A stretch of 64,000 nucleotides of DNA from Dendrolimus kikuchii (Eukaryota > Arthropoda > Insecta > Lepidoptera > Lasiocampidae), in contig CM034412.1 in the NCBI GenBank assembly GCA_019925095.2, forward strand, positions 1,984,001 through 2,048,000, in the 5' to 3' direction. The first letter of the stretch is position 1; the number at the start of each line of letters is the position of its first letter. This document shows positions 31,646-43,345 of the stretch, piece by piece. The notes beneath the pieces are model-generated. The model was not told where the DNA came from. It saw only the letters and a program-made list of their open reading frames with translations, and did not search any database. Both the position numbers and the translations under genes were made by a program.

Positions 31646-31975
31646 TAATGGGTGAAGGTAAGGAAAGGAATGTTCCGGTGGTTCGGGCATGTGGAAAGAA
31701 TGCATGATGAAAGAATGAATAAACAGATATACAATGCAAAAGTGGATGGATGCAGAGGTCGTGGAAGGCCACGACACACTTTCCATGATCAAATTGATCG
31801 TGTACTAGCAGAAGGTGATGTTAGGAGCCTTAAGAACAGACGAGCGTGCATGTCAAGAGTTATGAATGTCAAAGAAGCCAGTGAGGTGTGTAAGAATAAG
31901 CCTAAATGGCGCTCTGTTGTTCGTGCCTACCCCGCAAGGGAACTGGCGTGAAGTTATGTATGTATGTATGTATGT
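31646..31975 (+). pseudogene. LINE family B, fragment 7 with 13-bp target duplication
   Basis: 5'-truncated at VKVRKGMF; open to PARELA-stop, then (ATGT)n. 'attataaataatg' flanks it at 31633-31645 and 31976-31988. Confidence 0.88.
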
Positions 31976-31988
31976 ATTATAAATAATG

Positions 31989-32854
31989 GCTAGATAATAT
32001 ATATAATATCCGGATTTATTACTTTGGCTGTAACATATATAAAGTTTAAAAAATTAGTTTCCACTTATTTCGTTTCGATTTGAATCGCGTGTTTCGAATG
32101 TTGTAAGTACGCAGACTGTCTGTAGTTACATAATCTTAAATAGTAGGTGTAGGTATAATTCAAATGGCTAGTAGTAAACTATCGACTCGCAACCACTAAA
32201 CCCTTGATATACAATAATTCAAATAAATAAACAGGGCAATAAAGCCCCGGCCGGGAGCCCGTTCTGACGATGAGACCAGAAACGTCAATCTGTGAATTTA
32301 CAGCGGCCGAAGAGAACTAAACGCGCAAATCTCATTCCGCATTTAACTATGCAATAAATAACATGAAGTCGATCCAACGATACGCAATGATGTACAGCCT
32401 CAGACGGTGTTGCCAGCCTACGCAGCTGTACGGAGATTTATTTATTTTACACCGGCTTTACCGCAGGGAGTTTAGATCGAATAATAATAGCCAATAACAT
32501 TTTTAGGGGCCCATGTAGAGAGTGGAGAGTCACCGTCTGCTCATTTGTCCATGTTCCCCGAACATTACGACGGGTAGACGCCATAGTCCCCATATTCCCA
32601 GACCCCTAGTACCACCCCAATAGCCCGGTATTTTTGTTCTCATTTCGCACAATAGCCGGCCGACACTGGCCGGGGCTTGTTTTTGGGTGCATTAATATGG
32701 CGTAGATAGGGATAATCGTCGGTCAGTGTCACGCCACATTTACATTAAATTTGTCAAGGGGCCTCTACGTGTTGGCCTTCCTATGGTCCCCCGCAAGCCT
32801 TCCAAAAGTCCGGGCCATTTTTATGGCCCGTGGTCTCTACAGATAGACAATTAA
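31989..32854. other. No gene; two shared blocks
   Basis: 32395-32460 ('gtgttgccagcctacg') resembles 35695-35760. 32719-32845 is the reverse complement of 39970-40085 ('aaagtccgggccattttt'). Otherwise unassigned. Confidence 0.45.
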
Positions 32855-33088
32855 CGTCTTACTGCTGGGATCGGACCTTTCACTACTGGGGAATGGAGAG
32901 TATACCCGCCACGCTTGTCTAAGGCGGCTTGGCAGGTTTAAGACATCGGCTATCTCGAGGTGCAGGTATAACAATATACATATTAGGTCAGAAAACTGCT
33001 TAAGTGCTTAACATACTTACCAGCCAGGATTCGAATCCGCGCCCTTTAAGTGAGGGCCACGTGCGCTAGCCATTACGCTACCACGACT
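32855..33088 (-). repeat. SINE family E, copy 3 with complete head
   Basis: Minus strand: 'gtcgtggtagcgtaatggct' (A box) then 'gcggattcgaatcctggc' (B box), so a tRNA-derived head, then the body and tail. Confidence 0.78.
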
Positions 33089-33349
33089 ATTCATATTCAG
33101 GAGCTTAGTTCTAAGTCTTATTAATTAAATCTTCTAAGCCTTGCAAGATATGGAAATCAATAAACGTAATATAATTTTTCAGTTTTCAATGATAACATAT
33201 GCCAGACAATTTCAGACAAATAATTATTAATTAATCATTTAAAAAGTAATTCTAAAATGAAGCACAGCCTTTGACAGTATAGCGGGGTATTTCTATTATG
33301 GGAGCTGCATACGTCTAGTCACCGCAGGGATCAACGAACTACTGACTTT

Positions 33350-33600
33350 TTTTTTAGCCAGGGGAAATCTCCTTGAGGACCATAAGCAAGGGCAGAACCT
33401 TGGGGGCGAGAATTCGCTACCCGTGTGTGGGATTCGCCAGATCGGGGGTGGAACCAGGATGCCCAGTCAGAACTGGTGCCATGTTGTTGCCACCCCCGGT
33501 TAGGGATACCCACTAAAATCCCTGGATGTTCCGTCCTTCGCCTTATGCCAGGGCTACGGGTATATGACCTAGCCTCTCCGTAGCCCTGGCAGGCGTGGGT
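33350..33600 (-). repeat. LINE 3' end, R1-like, copy 3
   Basis: Reverse-complement relative of 17690-17905, with an A tail seen as T run at 33346-33354. Confidence 0.5.
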
Positions 33601-33604
33601 ACCC

Positions 33605-34145
33605 CCTCACGAAGCAGCGCAACGCGGGAGCGCACATATTAATAGTTGCTCTATCTTACTCGTACATCATCCGTCCCGCTCACACATTGTGCTATATATT
33701 GTACTAGCAGTACGACTTATTAATATTTGTACTTAAGGTTACCGTTTTTAAAATTAATTAGTTCACATAATATTTTATTAAGTTTTCGCGACTTGTATAC
33801 ATAGATATAGTAAATTAGGTTAGGCTCCCATAGAGTAAATAATAACCATAAACACAATTAAAATTAAATAATTAAAATTAACAAGTTGGCGGTAGGCTAA
33901 ATAAAACTTTAACAATACTCGTTGACACTTGACATCTTTGTCTTCCGTGATCACGGCCACTGAAAAGTGGCCGAAACGTCGGAAAAACCAAAATCAAATA
34001 AAATTACCGCGCTTAAAACCATTAAAACGTAGTTTTATTATTAATTAGTTCACTTCAGTTCACATTAGTACTCGAAAGTGAATACTCTCTCTGCCATCTG
34101 AAGTATCATTAAACTTTTACCTCTCGCTGCTACACTACTTTCTTA
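33605..34145 (-). repeat. Family J repeat, split by a family C copy
   Basis: The outer parts (33605-33766 and 34040-34145) are the reverse complement of the continuous stretch 38037-38250. The sequence between is a family C insertion. Confidence 0.7.
33767..34039 (-). mobile_element. Family C insertion with 14-bp target duplication
   Basis: A 273-bp minus-strand copy of family C ('cgacgtttcggccac'). 'attaattagttcac' occurs at 33753-33766 and 34040-34053. Copying by target-primed reverse transcription is suggested. Confidence 0.75.
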
Positions 34146-34204
34146 ACGATTTCCGAAATGATTAGGTTCTCAATTGGACTGTATGATTTGTTTTTCATAT
34201 AAAC

Positions 34205-34399
34205 TATCCGTGCAGGAACGGAGAAAGAATACAATTTCCTGCGGCCGGGTGGCCTGTCGTAAGAGGCGACAAAACAACCTACAGCCAGGTGGTAGGGTAT
34301 TTGCCGGACTGGATGGCTACCACCCCTGGTCTAAAGCATGTCGCCGTAACAACCTTGAGTTGTGTTCCGGCATTAGTGACCAGGTTCCAGTCTACCTTA
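34205..34399 (+). repeat. SINE family A, copy 10 (head only)
   Basis: From 'atccgtgcaggaacgg' to 'ccagtctacc'; the LINE-like tail is absent. Confidence 0.85.
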
Positions 34400-34637
34400 A
34401 TTGTAGGCACTTCACTTTTTATAATAAATAAATATTTTTAATGTGCGAGTGCACCCGGGTGAAATTCATGTATGCAGAAAATCAAACTTGTGTCACCGGG
34501 TGCACTTGATGAATTAATCTTAGATGTTTGTAAAGGAGGTAGGCTGGGCGATTTCGTTGAGTGTGAAGTGAGTTACTTACTTAGCCTGCTCGCTGTGAAA
34601 CATTAGACTGTGCTCGTCTCCTCCGTTGAAAAAGTAG

Positions 34638-34994
34638 TTTTAATAGTACATTATGGTACTAGTGTGTAACATTGGTGATTACCGCCGAGGCGCCATTGAG
34701 ACTCGAGCCGTAGGCGAGGGTCTAAGAGAGCCGAGGACGGTAATCATCAATACACACGTGTATCATACGACGTTTTTCAACACACTTGTGAATAAAATAA
34801 CAACAAAAACTCATTTTATTTTTAGTAGATAAAAAAAAGTTATATATGAGTGAAAGTTTTATTTATTAAACACGTACGAGTTAAAATTATCTATTTAAAT
34901 AAGAAGTTGCATGAAATGAGCAAACAATAGGAACATTAATTTATTTGTTCTATAGAACACGATCTTTTTTTTTTTAATAAAAACTTTTTTAAGC
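34638..34994 (-). repeat. Family H repeat, copy 1
   Basis: Reverse-complement copy of 47656-48051 and 54597-54993. It contains an inner inverted repeat ('tgattaccg...cggtaatca'). Confidence 0.75.
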
Positions 34995-35158
34995 AGTGGG
35001 ACATTAATGCAACTGATATTATATATTATATTATATAATTGTAAGAATATGCACATTAGTCAGAAATACTGCCTAAGTGGTGCACAGTTCCGGCCATGGG
35101 TCGAATTCTGCGCCCTTTGAGTTTGGGACGCGTGCACTAGCCATTACGCTACCACGAC
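34995..35158 (-). repeat. SINE family E, copy 4 (internally deleted)
   Basis: Head 'tggtagcgtaatggctagtg' and B box 'agaattcgacccatgg' on the minus strand; part of the body is missing. Confidence 0.7.
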
Positions 35159-35368
35159 TGATTGAAAAAAGAAGTGAAAAAGTAGTTTTAAAATAATTTT
35201 GTGTTGTGTATATGTACAAGTTTGGTGCCGGAATAAAGTACAGTAAGCCGTAAGTGCCTTTTAATTGCCTTACACTCTTTACCGTACACTTCACTTAACC
35301 AAACCACAAACAATCATAATCAATCTCTAGTTTATGTTTATTTTAGTTTAAAAGGGGATACGTAGTAC

Positions 35369-35427
35369 TGCAATCTATGGGTATCCCCTACCATAGATTG
35401 CAATATAGCCCATATTGCAATCTATGG
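35369..35427. repeat. Hairpin with three copies of 'tgcaatctatgg'
   Basis: 'tgcaatctatgg' lies at 35369-35380 and 35416-35427 and its complement at 35391-35402. The inner pair extends to a perfect 16-bp stem (35391-35406 with 35412-35427) with a 5-nt loop 'agccc'. 'ggggata' and 'tatcccc' add an outer arm on the left. Confidence 0.85.
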
Positions 35428-36507
35428 TACGGGGAATCCCCTCTGCACCACAAATATTATAATTAAATAGACCCATCGCTTCATGTGAAGGCGCTTCAAA
35501 TGCCATCTATACACAGAACAAAGAATTATTATAATATGAAATGAATATCATGGTATTTTTAAGGTGTGATTTCAAGGCAGGGCATTGCCCCACAATTCCC
35601 CCAGCTACGGCCGTGACGTACAATTTAAATGTCAGTACAACCGTACTGAGTATCGGCGGAAACGCCAGATAAATAGATGAAAACTCTAATAGGATGTATA
35701 GCCTTAAACAGTGTTGCCAGCTTACGTAGATCGACGGCGATACATTTATTTTATACTAGTGTCTCGGTGTCTAAGATAAAATTTAAACCCTACAATATAT
35801 AATGTTGTAGGGTTTAAGTTGCATTATTACGATAATAGTTAATTGCGCTAGTAGCTCTTTTTTCATCTACGAAGCTGGCAACACATATTTCCATCCTTGA
35901 GCCCGAATAAGGGATTAACATCCCCCCCAATAAACCGGAGCGATGGAAACCTGAAGGGCGCTCGACACAGATCCATATGAAAAAAGTTTATTTTACGCGA
36001 AAAGAACGATTCGCTTGCTTATTGTTTTGGCGTCGCGTTTTGCCTCCATTTTAAGTTTAATTGAAATTTAAATGTCAATGGCACAGTTTTTTTTTTTTTT
36101 TTTGGGATGGCTTCAAAGCCATTTGCATTGATTTTGCCAATGTTGAGAGTATAGAAAAGCCAGGTGAAATAAATAGGAATTTGTAGTACACGATCAATTT
36201 GATCGTGTACTAGTACGGTAGAATAATTACCATTAAAACACGCCATTTGAAAACAAGTCAGCGAATCACCGATCTGATGAGTATAATTGCACATAGCTCG
36301 ATTCACGCTTAGATAGAATAAAAAGTGTTTCAGCATCAATTAGCAACTAAAGCTGGATAACTGCTGACATTTTAGTGATGGGATTCAAAACAATGACTGT
36401 AGAAATTGTCGATAATATTTAGGTGTATTATATTTAGATGTTATTATTTTAGAATTATCTACAAGTTTGTATTTTTAAACTAAAAATGTCTTTCATACTT
36501 TAGTTTT
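35428..36507. other. No recognised gene; palindrome at 36184-36212
   Basis: Unassigned sequence. A perfect 14-bp inverted repeat with 1-nt spacer (tagtacacgatcaa and complement) resembles two LINE B pieces joined head to head. Confidence 0.5.
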
Positions 36508-36753
36508 ATCCGTGCAGGAACGGAGAAAGAATACAATTTTCTGCGACCGGGCGGCTTGTGGTAAGAGGCGACTTAACAACCCACAGCCAGATGGTAGAGT
36601 ATTTGCCCGACTGGATGGCTACCACCTTTCCCTTAAGAGTGCAGCAGTGCATTTGTAGCAACTTTGATGTTGCAATTGTCCATAGGCGATGGTAACCGCT
36701 TTCCATCAAGTGGGCCGTCTGCCTGTCTGCTGATCTCCTGCAATAAAAAAAAA
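36508..36753 (+). repeat. SINE family A, copy 11 (internal deletion)
   Basis: Both ends present; the middle from 'cccctggtc' to 'ccagtct' is missing. Confidence 0.86.
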
Positions 36754-38036
36754 GTTACTGTGAAAGTAATTTAAGAACTTTTACTGAATTGTTTTATACT
36801 TCGTATACACAGAAAACATTGAAACTTTATTATGAAAAATGTGTCTGTTTGTATGTTCAAAACAACAGCTTTTTATTAAATTCATATGAAAGTATATACG
36901 GTGCTTATATCAAAAAATCAATCTTTAATTTTTTTCTCTCTTTGTTTGTTCCGGCTAATCTTTGAAATGGCTGAACCTATTTTGACGGAACTTTCACTGG
37001 TAGATAGCTGGTGTTATAAGGAGTAACTTAGGCTACTTTTATTTAAGAAACTTCTCTAGAAAGTGTTTATTTACACAAGGCTTGAAGGAACCCACATTGT
37101 AGATAGCCTTCCATCTTATTATATGACTATTACAATAATATACATACATATATCGTAATTACAGTAACACGAGAAAGAATACCTCTTTTCAATATTTTCA
37201 TAGCCAATCATTAAGATATACTTATATTACCAAGATGACATAAAGAATGGGCCCAACCTTCTCAACCTCTAAGCTCTCCTTCTAGTCACCCCAAGCCTCG
37301 CAACTTCAACAACTCACTATATCAAAATCTTTATATCATCTTAAATTAAACATACTTATCGAATCACACAAACAATTTCATGAATATTTTAAAATAACAT
37401 AAAGTCACTTGTACTGAAGATCTTAGCGCCTGGCGAATGGTAGATCAACTGTTTGCCTGGCTTCACGCCGCTTAAATACTATATATTACTTGAAACTTCC
37501 GTCAATTAAATGTTTGCAATCTAAAATGTCCAGCAACTGGTTAATGTCTGTTACAAATGCCACCAAAACATTTAGTGAACATGACGGTATCGCATTTACT
37601 AACTAATCCTTTATTCACTGTAACAGATTAATAAACATCTGCCTTAATCTATTAAATTATACATTTTTATACAAGTAACTACAACTGTAGCTTCATGATA
37701 TCTCCTATAAACATATATCAGCTGACATATATTTAGGTTGGCAACATATAAACGATTATGACTTAGTTCTCGTGGTCGTTATAATTAACAAAATTTACTT
37801 ATCGCTTAAATTTTTTTCTCAAATATTATGAACACTAAAATCATTACGCGCAATAGGTTTTAACGTTAAAGTTACTCAATAATTGGGCGGCGTGTAAAGC
37901 GGAATTTAATTACAAAATTTTCAATTAGCAAAGATAAAAGCTGTGTAATATATAAAGCGAATTGCCGACAAAGGTATAGTTTTGCGTGAACAAATAATTA
38001 AAATTTACTTTCTATTTCATAATTCAATTAGAATGT
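36754..38036. other. No recognised gene
   Basis: AT-rich, frames closed, nothing identified. Confidence 0.45.
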
Positions 38037-38250
38037 AGCAGCGAAAGGTAGAGGTTAAATGATACTTCAGATGGCATAGAGTAGTATTCACTGTCGAGTG
38101 CTGATGTGAACTAATTTATTTTGGGAACGGTAACCTTAAGTACAAATATTAATAAGTCGTACAGCTAGTACAATATATAGCACAATATGTGAGCGGGGCG
38201 GATGATGTGCGAGCGAAATAGAGCCACTATTTATATGTGTGCTCCCGCGT
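38037..38250 (+). repeat. Family J repeat, uninterrupted copy
   Basis: Serves as the empty-site reference for the family C insertion at 33767-34039. Confidence 0.65.
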
Positions 38251-38274
38251 TGCGCGTGCCACTAGCCATAGAAG

Positions 38275-38640
38275 ATTAGCATAGGCGTGTTGCTGGAGAG
38301 TTTCTTCCGCCGCTTCTTCTCCTCCAGCTATAACACGTTGCGAAGCGGTAGTAGTGATAGACTAGGATCAGCTCCGCCGGCGGAGTCGATAATTGGTCCC
38401 CAAATAATCACTTCAGCCTGTTGACTTAGCTCTTTCAGCCTTTAACAGCTAATTCTCAATATAGAGTCAATCCCCCGCACCGGTCGAGCCGAGGTCGAAC
38501 CTCATAGGAGATGCCTCCTCGAGCGTGTTGCTTCCGGGCTGAACGCCTCCGCTCCCACGGAGTCGGGAAGCCCCCAAAGTCCGGTATCACTGAAACAACC
38601 ATCTGCGGCTATTCAGCTGGGTCCAGCTCCAAAAAAAAAA
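38275..38640 (+). repeat. LINE 3' UTR, same family as 25590-25960
   Basis: 'ggcgtgttgctggaga', 'acacgttgcgaagcgg', 'gaagcccccaaagtccgg' and a terminal A run at 38629-38642. Confidence 0.55.
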
Positions 38641-39119
38641 AAATGCGCGTGCCAGTCATTCGTTGTCCGCTGAGATGAATAGACGTATGCAAGTGCTATA
38701 AGAAATTGCTTTTAATCTTTTTGGATTGATATCTATTCCTTTTAGTACTGAAAATTACTATAGATCTGAAACTATTATTTTATGTTTGCTTGTATGCCAA
38801 TAGAGGAGCGGACTGTCAAATTAATTGAACTACTTTTTATAAACTTACAGAACTTCGCGGCCTCCTAGATTACATTCCAGTCTACCAACTTATGACGTCA
38901 TATGTAGGTACGAGTAAAATGAGTCAAATAGCGCAATAATTTATTGTTTGAAGAGAACGCCGGTTTTTTTTCGTAAAGTCAGTTCACGACGTAATAGTTG
39001 TGTCGCCAACATTCCAGGTTTTAAAATTAATTTTATTATGATAATTACAAAGTTTTCTATTTTTGCATATAAAAGTAAAAATATTATAGTCACATACATG
39101 TATTCGCTCCCCTATTGAC

Positions 39120-39420
39120 AAATGGTTCACCTGATAGTAAGTGGACACTTGCAACACTAATGGAACGATGCATTGCCTATTTCATTGAAACTTTAAGTAT
39201 CTATTTACGCCTATTATGAAGAGTCCCATATTGTAACACTCTGGGAAAACCTCGGGAGCGAGTTCATTCCATACTTGCACAAATGCACATGTATAGTGTA
39301 AAGTGTACGTCACATCACGTACAGTGTACGACTTCCAAATGTAAGCGAATGGTCTGAGTGCCCGCTCTATTCGAGCGTACAGCGTTCGTGTTAAACACAT
39401 GTCCCTAGTGGCGTCCGGCT
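39120..39420 (-). pseudogene. LINE family L-like C-terminus
   Basis: Minus-strand frame with ALRPFAYIWKSYTV, CAFVQVWNELAPEVFPECYN and MGLFIIGVNRYLKFQ-stop: the W-N-x-L block of CR1/Jockey-like LINEs, with a diverged relative of the 'caggtg' 3' tail at 39120-39175. Confidence 0.65.
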
Positions 39421-39703
39421 GGCGCGATGACTCCAGCGGGCATGTTTGCGTTGAGCGACGCGTCGTGTATAGGAACGCTGCACGCCCCGCTCCGCTGCAT
39501 GCTCGGTTCGGACGTGCACTGAGACCGTAGATAAACTAATTTAAAGTATCTAAACGCTAAGAAGTGTCCCTTGTAACAGTCGAGGTGTGCGGCGGCTGCC
39601 GCGGTCTCTTGTGCGTCGATCGTCGAAGGTTTAAACATTTGTGAACGATGAACGATTAACGCCGAGCCTGCACTGAGGCCACTCGGTTGGACGCTCTATT
39701 ACT

Positions 39704-40425
39704 ACTAACGGTCGCCTATTGGTCGAAATTCTAACATAATTTTTAATCTTTAATTTTAATCTTATTTTTGCAAAATATAACATTTAAATTTTACATTTTC
39801 TCTTTAAGACACAGGAAGGGACTAACACCTAAAAAACAGGCTCGGCCTAGTTTAGGTGTTAGTTAACGAATTAACTTAATTATTAAGAAAAGATCTATAT
39901 TTTGTATTTGTGACTTTTATATGTAATTTTGGTGTCAATGAATATTATCATTATTATACTGTATGTCTTTCAAGACCACGGGTCATAAAAATGGCCCGGA
40001 CTTTTGGGGGGCTTGCTTGGGGCCATGGGAAGGCCAACACGTAGAGGCCCCTTGACAAATTTAATGTAAATGTGGCGTGACACTATTATTATTATTATTA
40101 ATTAATTTAAATTATAAGCTTGAACATTATTAAGGTTCTGTTGTCAAAGACTATACTTCTATAATCACAGATTTCGCCAAGGCTGCACTGTTAATTTGAC
40201 TTTAACAATAAACAAAAGAGTATATATGCGTGTGTCAAATACATGGTAGTGTGTGTAATGTTTTTTTTTATCGATTTAATGTATTTGTTATGCTTTTTTT
40301 TTAAATATCGGCATTCTGCACTCCTTCTCTATATATAAACTATAACTGTGCGAGATTTCATACTCCTCCGTCCGCGCAATTTTCGTAAACAGGGGTACAA
40401 AGTTTTTGCTTAACGTATTAATAAT
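39704..40425 (-). mobile_element. Helitron family F, copy 3, with inserted LINE tail
   Basis: Minus-strand F copy. About 39745-40085 is extra relative to other F copies and includes a hairpin at 39821-39863 and a block matching 32719-32845. Bases 40149-40160 give the empty site for Helitron K. Confidence 0.6.
39821..39863. repeat. 13-bp stem hairpin
   Basis: 'actaacacctaaa' pairs with 'tttaggtgttagt' across a 17-nt loop. It may be a LINE 3' UTR hairpin. Confidence 0.75.
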
Positions 40426-40704
40426 TATAATGCTGACGTTACTGTGTTACTAACCTATTGGCTAATAATTTTCTCTTCCTAGGGGCGAGATCACATCATA
40501 ACTAATAATTGAATCATAGACGCTTACATAAGTTCCATTTCGAGTTTTTATCATATCGATAAATCTAACGTGAAGCGTCCATCACTAAACAGGAACAAGT
40601 GGACTACGCTATTAATTAGTCAACAGCTTTTCCTCGCTTTTGCTTAATCATTTCATGCCTTTTTAACGATCCTGATACCTTTTATGCTTGTACTATTTCG
40701 GAAA

Positions 40705-40835
40705 CGAATTTTCTCCGTTATTTACTATGGTCTGGGTGTCTGGGATTGCTTAATTTGGCCCCAGAGTGTCCTGTCCGTTGTATATTACCCATAACACAAG
40801 CGTGAATTGCTTAATTTGGGGATATACAGTGTGTG
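40705..40835 (+). repeat. SINE family N, 3' half
   Basis: Matches 50550-50675 ('tttactatggtctggg', 'cccataacacaagcg'). Confidence 0.65.
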
Positions 40836-40840
40836 TGTGT

Positions 40841-41060
40841 TGCTACAAATGCGCTGCTGTTCTCTTAAGGGAAATTGGAACCTGGTCACTAATGCCGGAA
40901 CACAACTCAAGGTTGTTATGGCGACATCTTTTAGACCAGGGGTGGTAGCCATCCAGTCGGGCAAATGCCTTACCACCTGGCTGTGGGTTGTTAAGTCGCC
41001 TCTTGCGACAGGCCGCCCGGCCGCAGGAAATTGTATTCTTTCTCCGTTCCTGCACGGATA
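40841..41060 (-). repeat. SINE family A, copy 12 (tail missing)
   Basis: Minus strand from 'tatccgtgcaggaacgg' to 'gcgcatttgtagc'. Confidence 0.86.
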
Positions 41061-41452
41061 AATTTAAGACACATTCGTATTAATAATGAAACAAAATGAT
41101 GGGATTAATGTATTTCAAAGTTTATATTTCTTTTTAAAACAATTGAACTAAAAGTCCGTTTTTCAAAATGTAAATTTTTTACATGGAAAAATTTACGCGA
41201 ACAGTCAGCAAAAACCCAGACACGTAATTCCGTACAGCAGTGAAAATGCATCGGTTGCATTTCACCTAGCAAATAGTGCTAATTGAAATCTACGCGAACA
41301 CCGGACAGTAAATTAGTATTACTATTGCAACTCGATATATTCTCATTTGAATTAATTGTTTAGTTACGACAATCAGATAATAATAGTTACTAGTATATTT
41401 GTAGTCAACCTTGTGGCTCATTGGCCAGTTGGTCTAAGATGATGATAATATA

Positions 41453-41640
41453 CTAGGATTCGCTCGCGATTTTGTCCACGTTGGAGGAAATAAGCTAATG
41501 TTTACGTATCCTAACAACTTGAAACAACTCCCAGACAAAATCTCGCGAGATTCCCGGTACTGATATCGATCAATGAAAATCGCATTGAAATCGGCTCACT
41601 AGTTTTTAGGTGAATCCCGAATAAAGAAACACAAAAACCA
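41453..41640 (-). mobile_element. Helitron-like element, CTAG end
   Basis: CTAG at 41453-41456 reads as the 3' end on the minus strand, followed by 'aatcgcgagcgaatcctag'-type sequence. The far end is not fixed. Confidence 0.45.
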
Positions 41641-41717
41641 AAAGACAGTCTCCGTCACCGTCTCAGAACCTCTATGGCTCAACACAGCTGACTCAGACAG
41701 AATCCGTGCATCCGTGC

Positions 41718-42039
41718 ATCGGTGCAGGAACGGAGAAAGAATACAATTTCCTGCGGCCGGGCGGCCTGTCGTAAGAGGCGACAAAACAACCCACAGCCAG
41801 GTGGCAGGGCGTTTGCCCGATTGGATGGCTACCACCCCTGGTCTAAAGTATGTCGCCATAACAACCTTGAGTTGTATTCCGGCATTAGTGACCAGGTTCC
41901 AGTCTCCCTTAAGAGAGCAGCAGCGCATTTGTAGCACTTTTGGTGTTGCAAATGTCTATAGGCGATGGTAACCGCTTTCCATTAAGTGGGCCGTCTACCT
42001 GTCTGCTGTACTCCTGCAATAAAAAAAAATAAAAAAAAT
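41718..42039 (+). repeat. SINE family A, copy 13
   Basis: Full length. The octamer 'atccgtgc' at its 5' edge is present three times in tandem (41702-41725, the last with one change). Confidence 0.9.
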
Positions 42040-42176
42040 ACAAACAATACTTGCATACATGTCGTCAATATAACGATGGTGATTCAGGTCATTACAGTGG
42101 TTTTCAATACACAAGCTAAACGCTGAAGGACATTCAATTAACTGTAATTAATCATTATATAATATTGTATATTTGT

Positions 42177-43256
42177 CTATCTGGTCACATATATATAATT
42201 TACTATTTTTTTATTGCAGGAGATCAGCAGACAGGTAGACGGCCCACTTGATTGAAAGCGGTTATCATCGTCTATGGACATTTGCAACGTGATCCCATTG
42301 CTATAAAAATTGTGGGGCTTCTGATAAAAAAACTGTGACAAGTGGTTTTGGCAGTCCTCTCGTGATGTTAACCTGACACTGCCTAAAGAATTCTGCAGAG
42401 ACCGAAACAGGTGAAAATCTGAAGGTGCAAGGTCAGGACTATACGGCGGATGCATTAACACCTCCCAGCCAAACTCTCGTAATTTTTGCTGAGTGGCTAA
42501 AAATGTGTGAGGTCTAGCGTTATCATGGTGAAAAACCACACCCCTTCTGTTGATTAATTCCGGCCGCTTTCTCTCAACTTTTTGCTTTAATCTCATCAGT
42601 TGTTCGCAGTACAGTTCAGAATCGATGGTCCTGCCTGGCGGTAACAGCTCATAATGAATAATGCCCTTCCAATCCCACCATACACACAGCATCACCTTGT
42701 TGCGAGTTAACCCGGGTTTCGCCACAGTCTGTGAAGCCTGACCGGCCTTTGACCACGATCTTTTTCGCACGTTCTTGTCGTACGTGATCCACTTTTCATC
42801 ACCAGTTATCAGCTTCTTCAAAAATGGTTCGGTTTCATTACGTCGTAATAAAGAATCACAAATGAGTACACGGTTCATTAGATTTCTTTCAGTGAGCTCA
42901 TGAGGCACCCAAATATCGAGTGTTTTTGTGTACCCAGCTTTTTTTGAATGCGCCAAAACCGTTTTGTGGTCAATTTCCAGTTCTCCAGCTACATCGTAAC
43001 TACTAATATGCCGATCTTGCTCCACTTTTTCAAAAATGGCATCAATTTTGTCCGTAACAGGGCGACCAGAGCGACGTGCATCTTTGATATCAAAATTTCC
43101 GGATTGAAAACGCTTAAACCAAATTTGCGCTACTCTCACAGATACTGCATTAGGTCCATAAACATCACAAATTTTTTTCGCGGTTTGTGTTGCATTTTTA
43201 CCTTTTTTGTAGTAAAATTTTAAAATGTATCGAATTTCTTCATTAGATTCACTCAT
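42177..43256 (-). pseudogene. Mariner transposase with SINE-derived C-terminus (359 codons)
   Basis: DNA transposase of the Tc1/mariner superfamily that cuts and pastes between TA sites. It starts at MSESNEEIRYILKFYY. N-terminal helix-turn-helix regions include VAQIWFKRFQSGNFDIKD and RSGRPV. The linker motif appears as WVPHELTERN. The catalytic residues are in TGDEKWITYD, FHHDNARPHT and YSPDLAPSDFHLF, with 34 residues between the second and third Asp, as in mariner (DD34D). After FYSNGI (about residue 317) the sequence leaves the family: the last 42 codons read antisense SINE A and flank. About 15-20 normal C-terminal residues are lost. No inverted terminal repeats are visible: at 43332 the 5' end of a SINE A copy begins. 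Subfamily not assigned. Confidence 0.9.
42205..42288 (-). repeat. SINE family A, copy 14, tail part
   Basis: T run through 'tggacatttgcaac'; joined to the mariner sequence. The matching other end is at 43332-43345. Confidence 0.8.
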
Positions 43257-43331
43257 TTTAACAATAAGAAAAACAAATGAAAATCACACATTTTCCTAAT
43301 CTGAATTTGGAATTATATGCGAAAAGTCTTT

Positions 43332-43345
43332 TTCCTGCACGGATA
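43332..43345 (-). repeat. SINE family A, copy 14, 5' end
   Basis: 'ttcctgcacggata' is the invariant 5' end of the SINE in reverse. With 42205-42288 it brackets the mariner. Confidence 0.65.

Noticed and set aside
42948..43223. + strand frame of 91 codons
   Set aside because: Antisense shadow of the mariner transposase.
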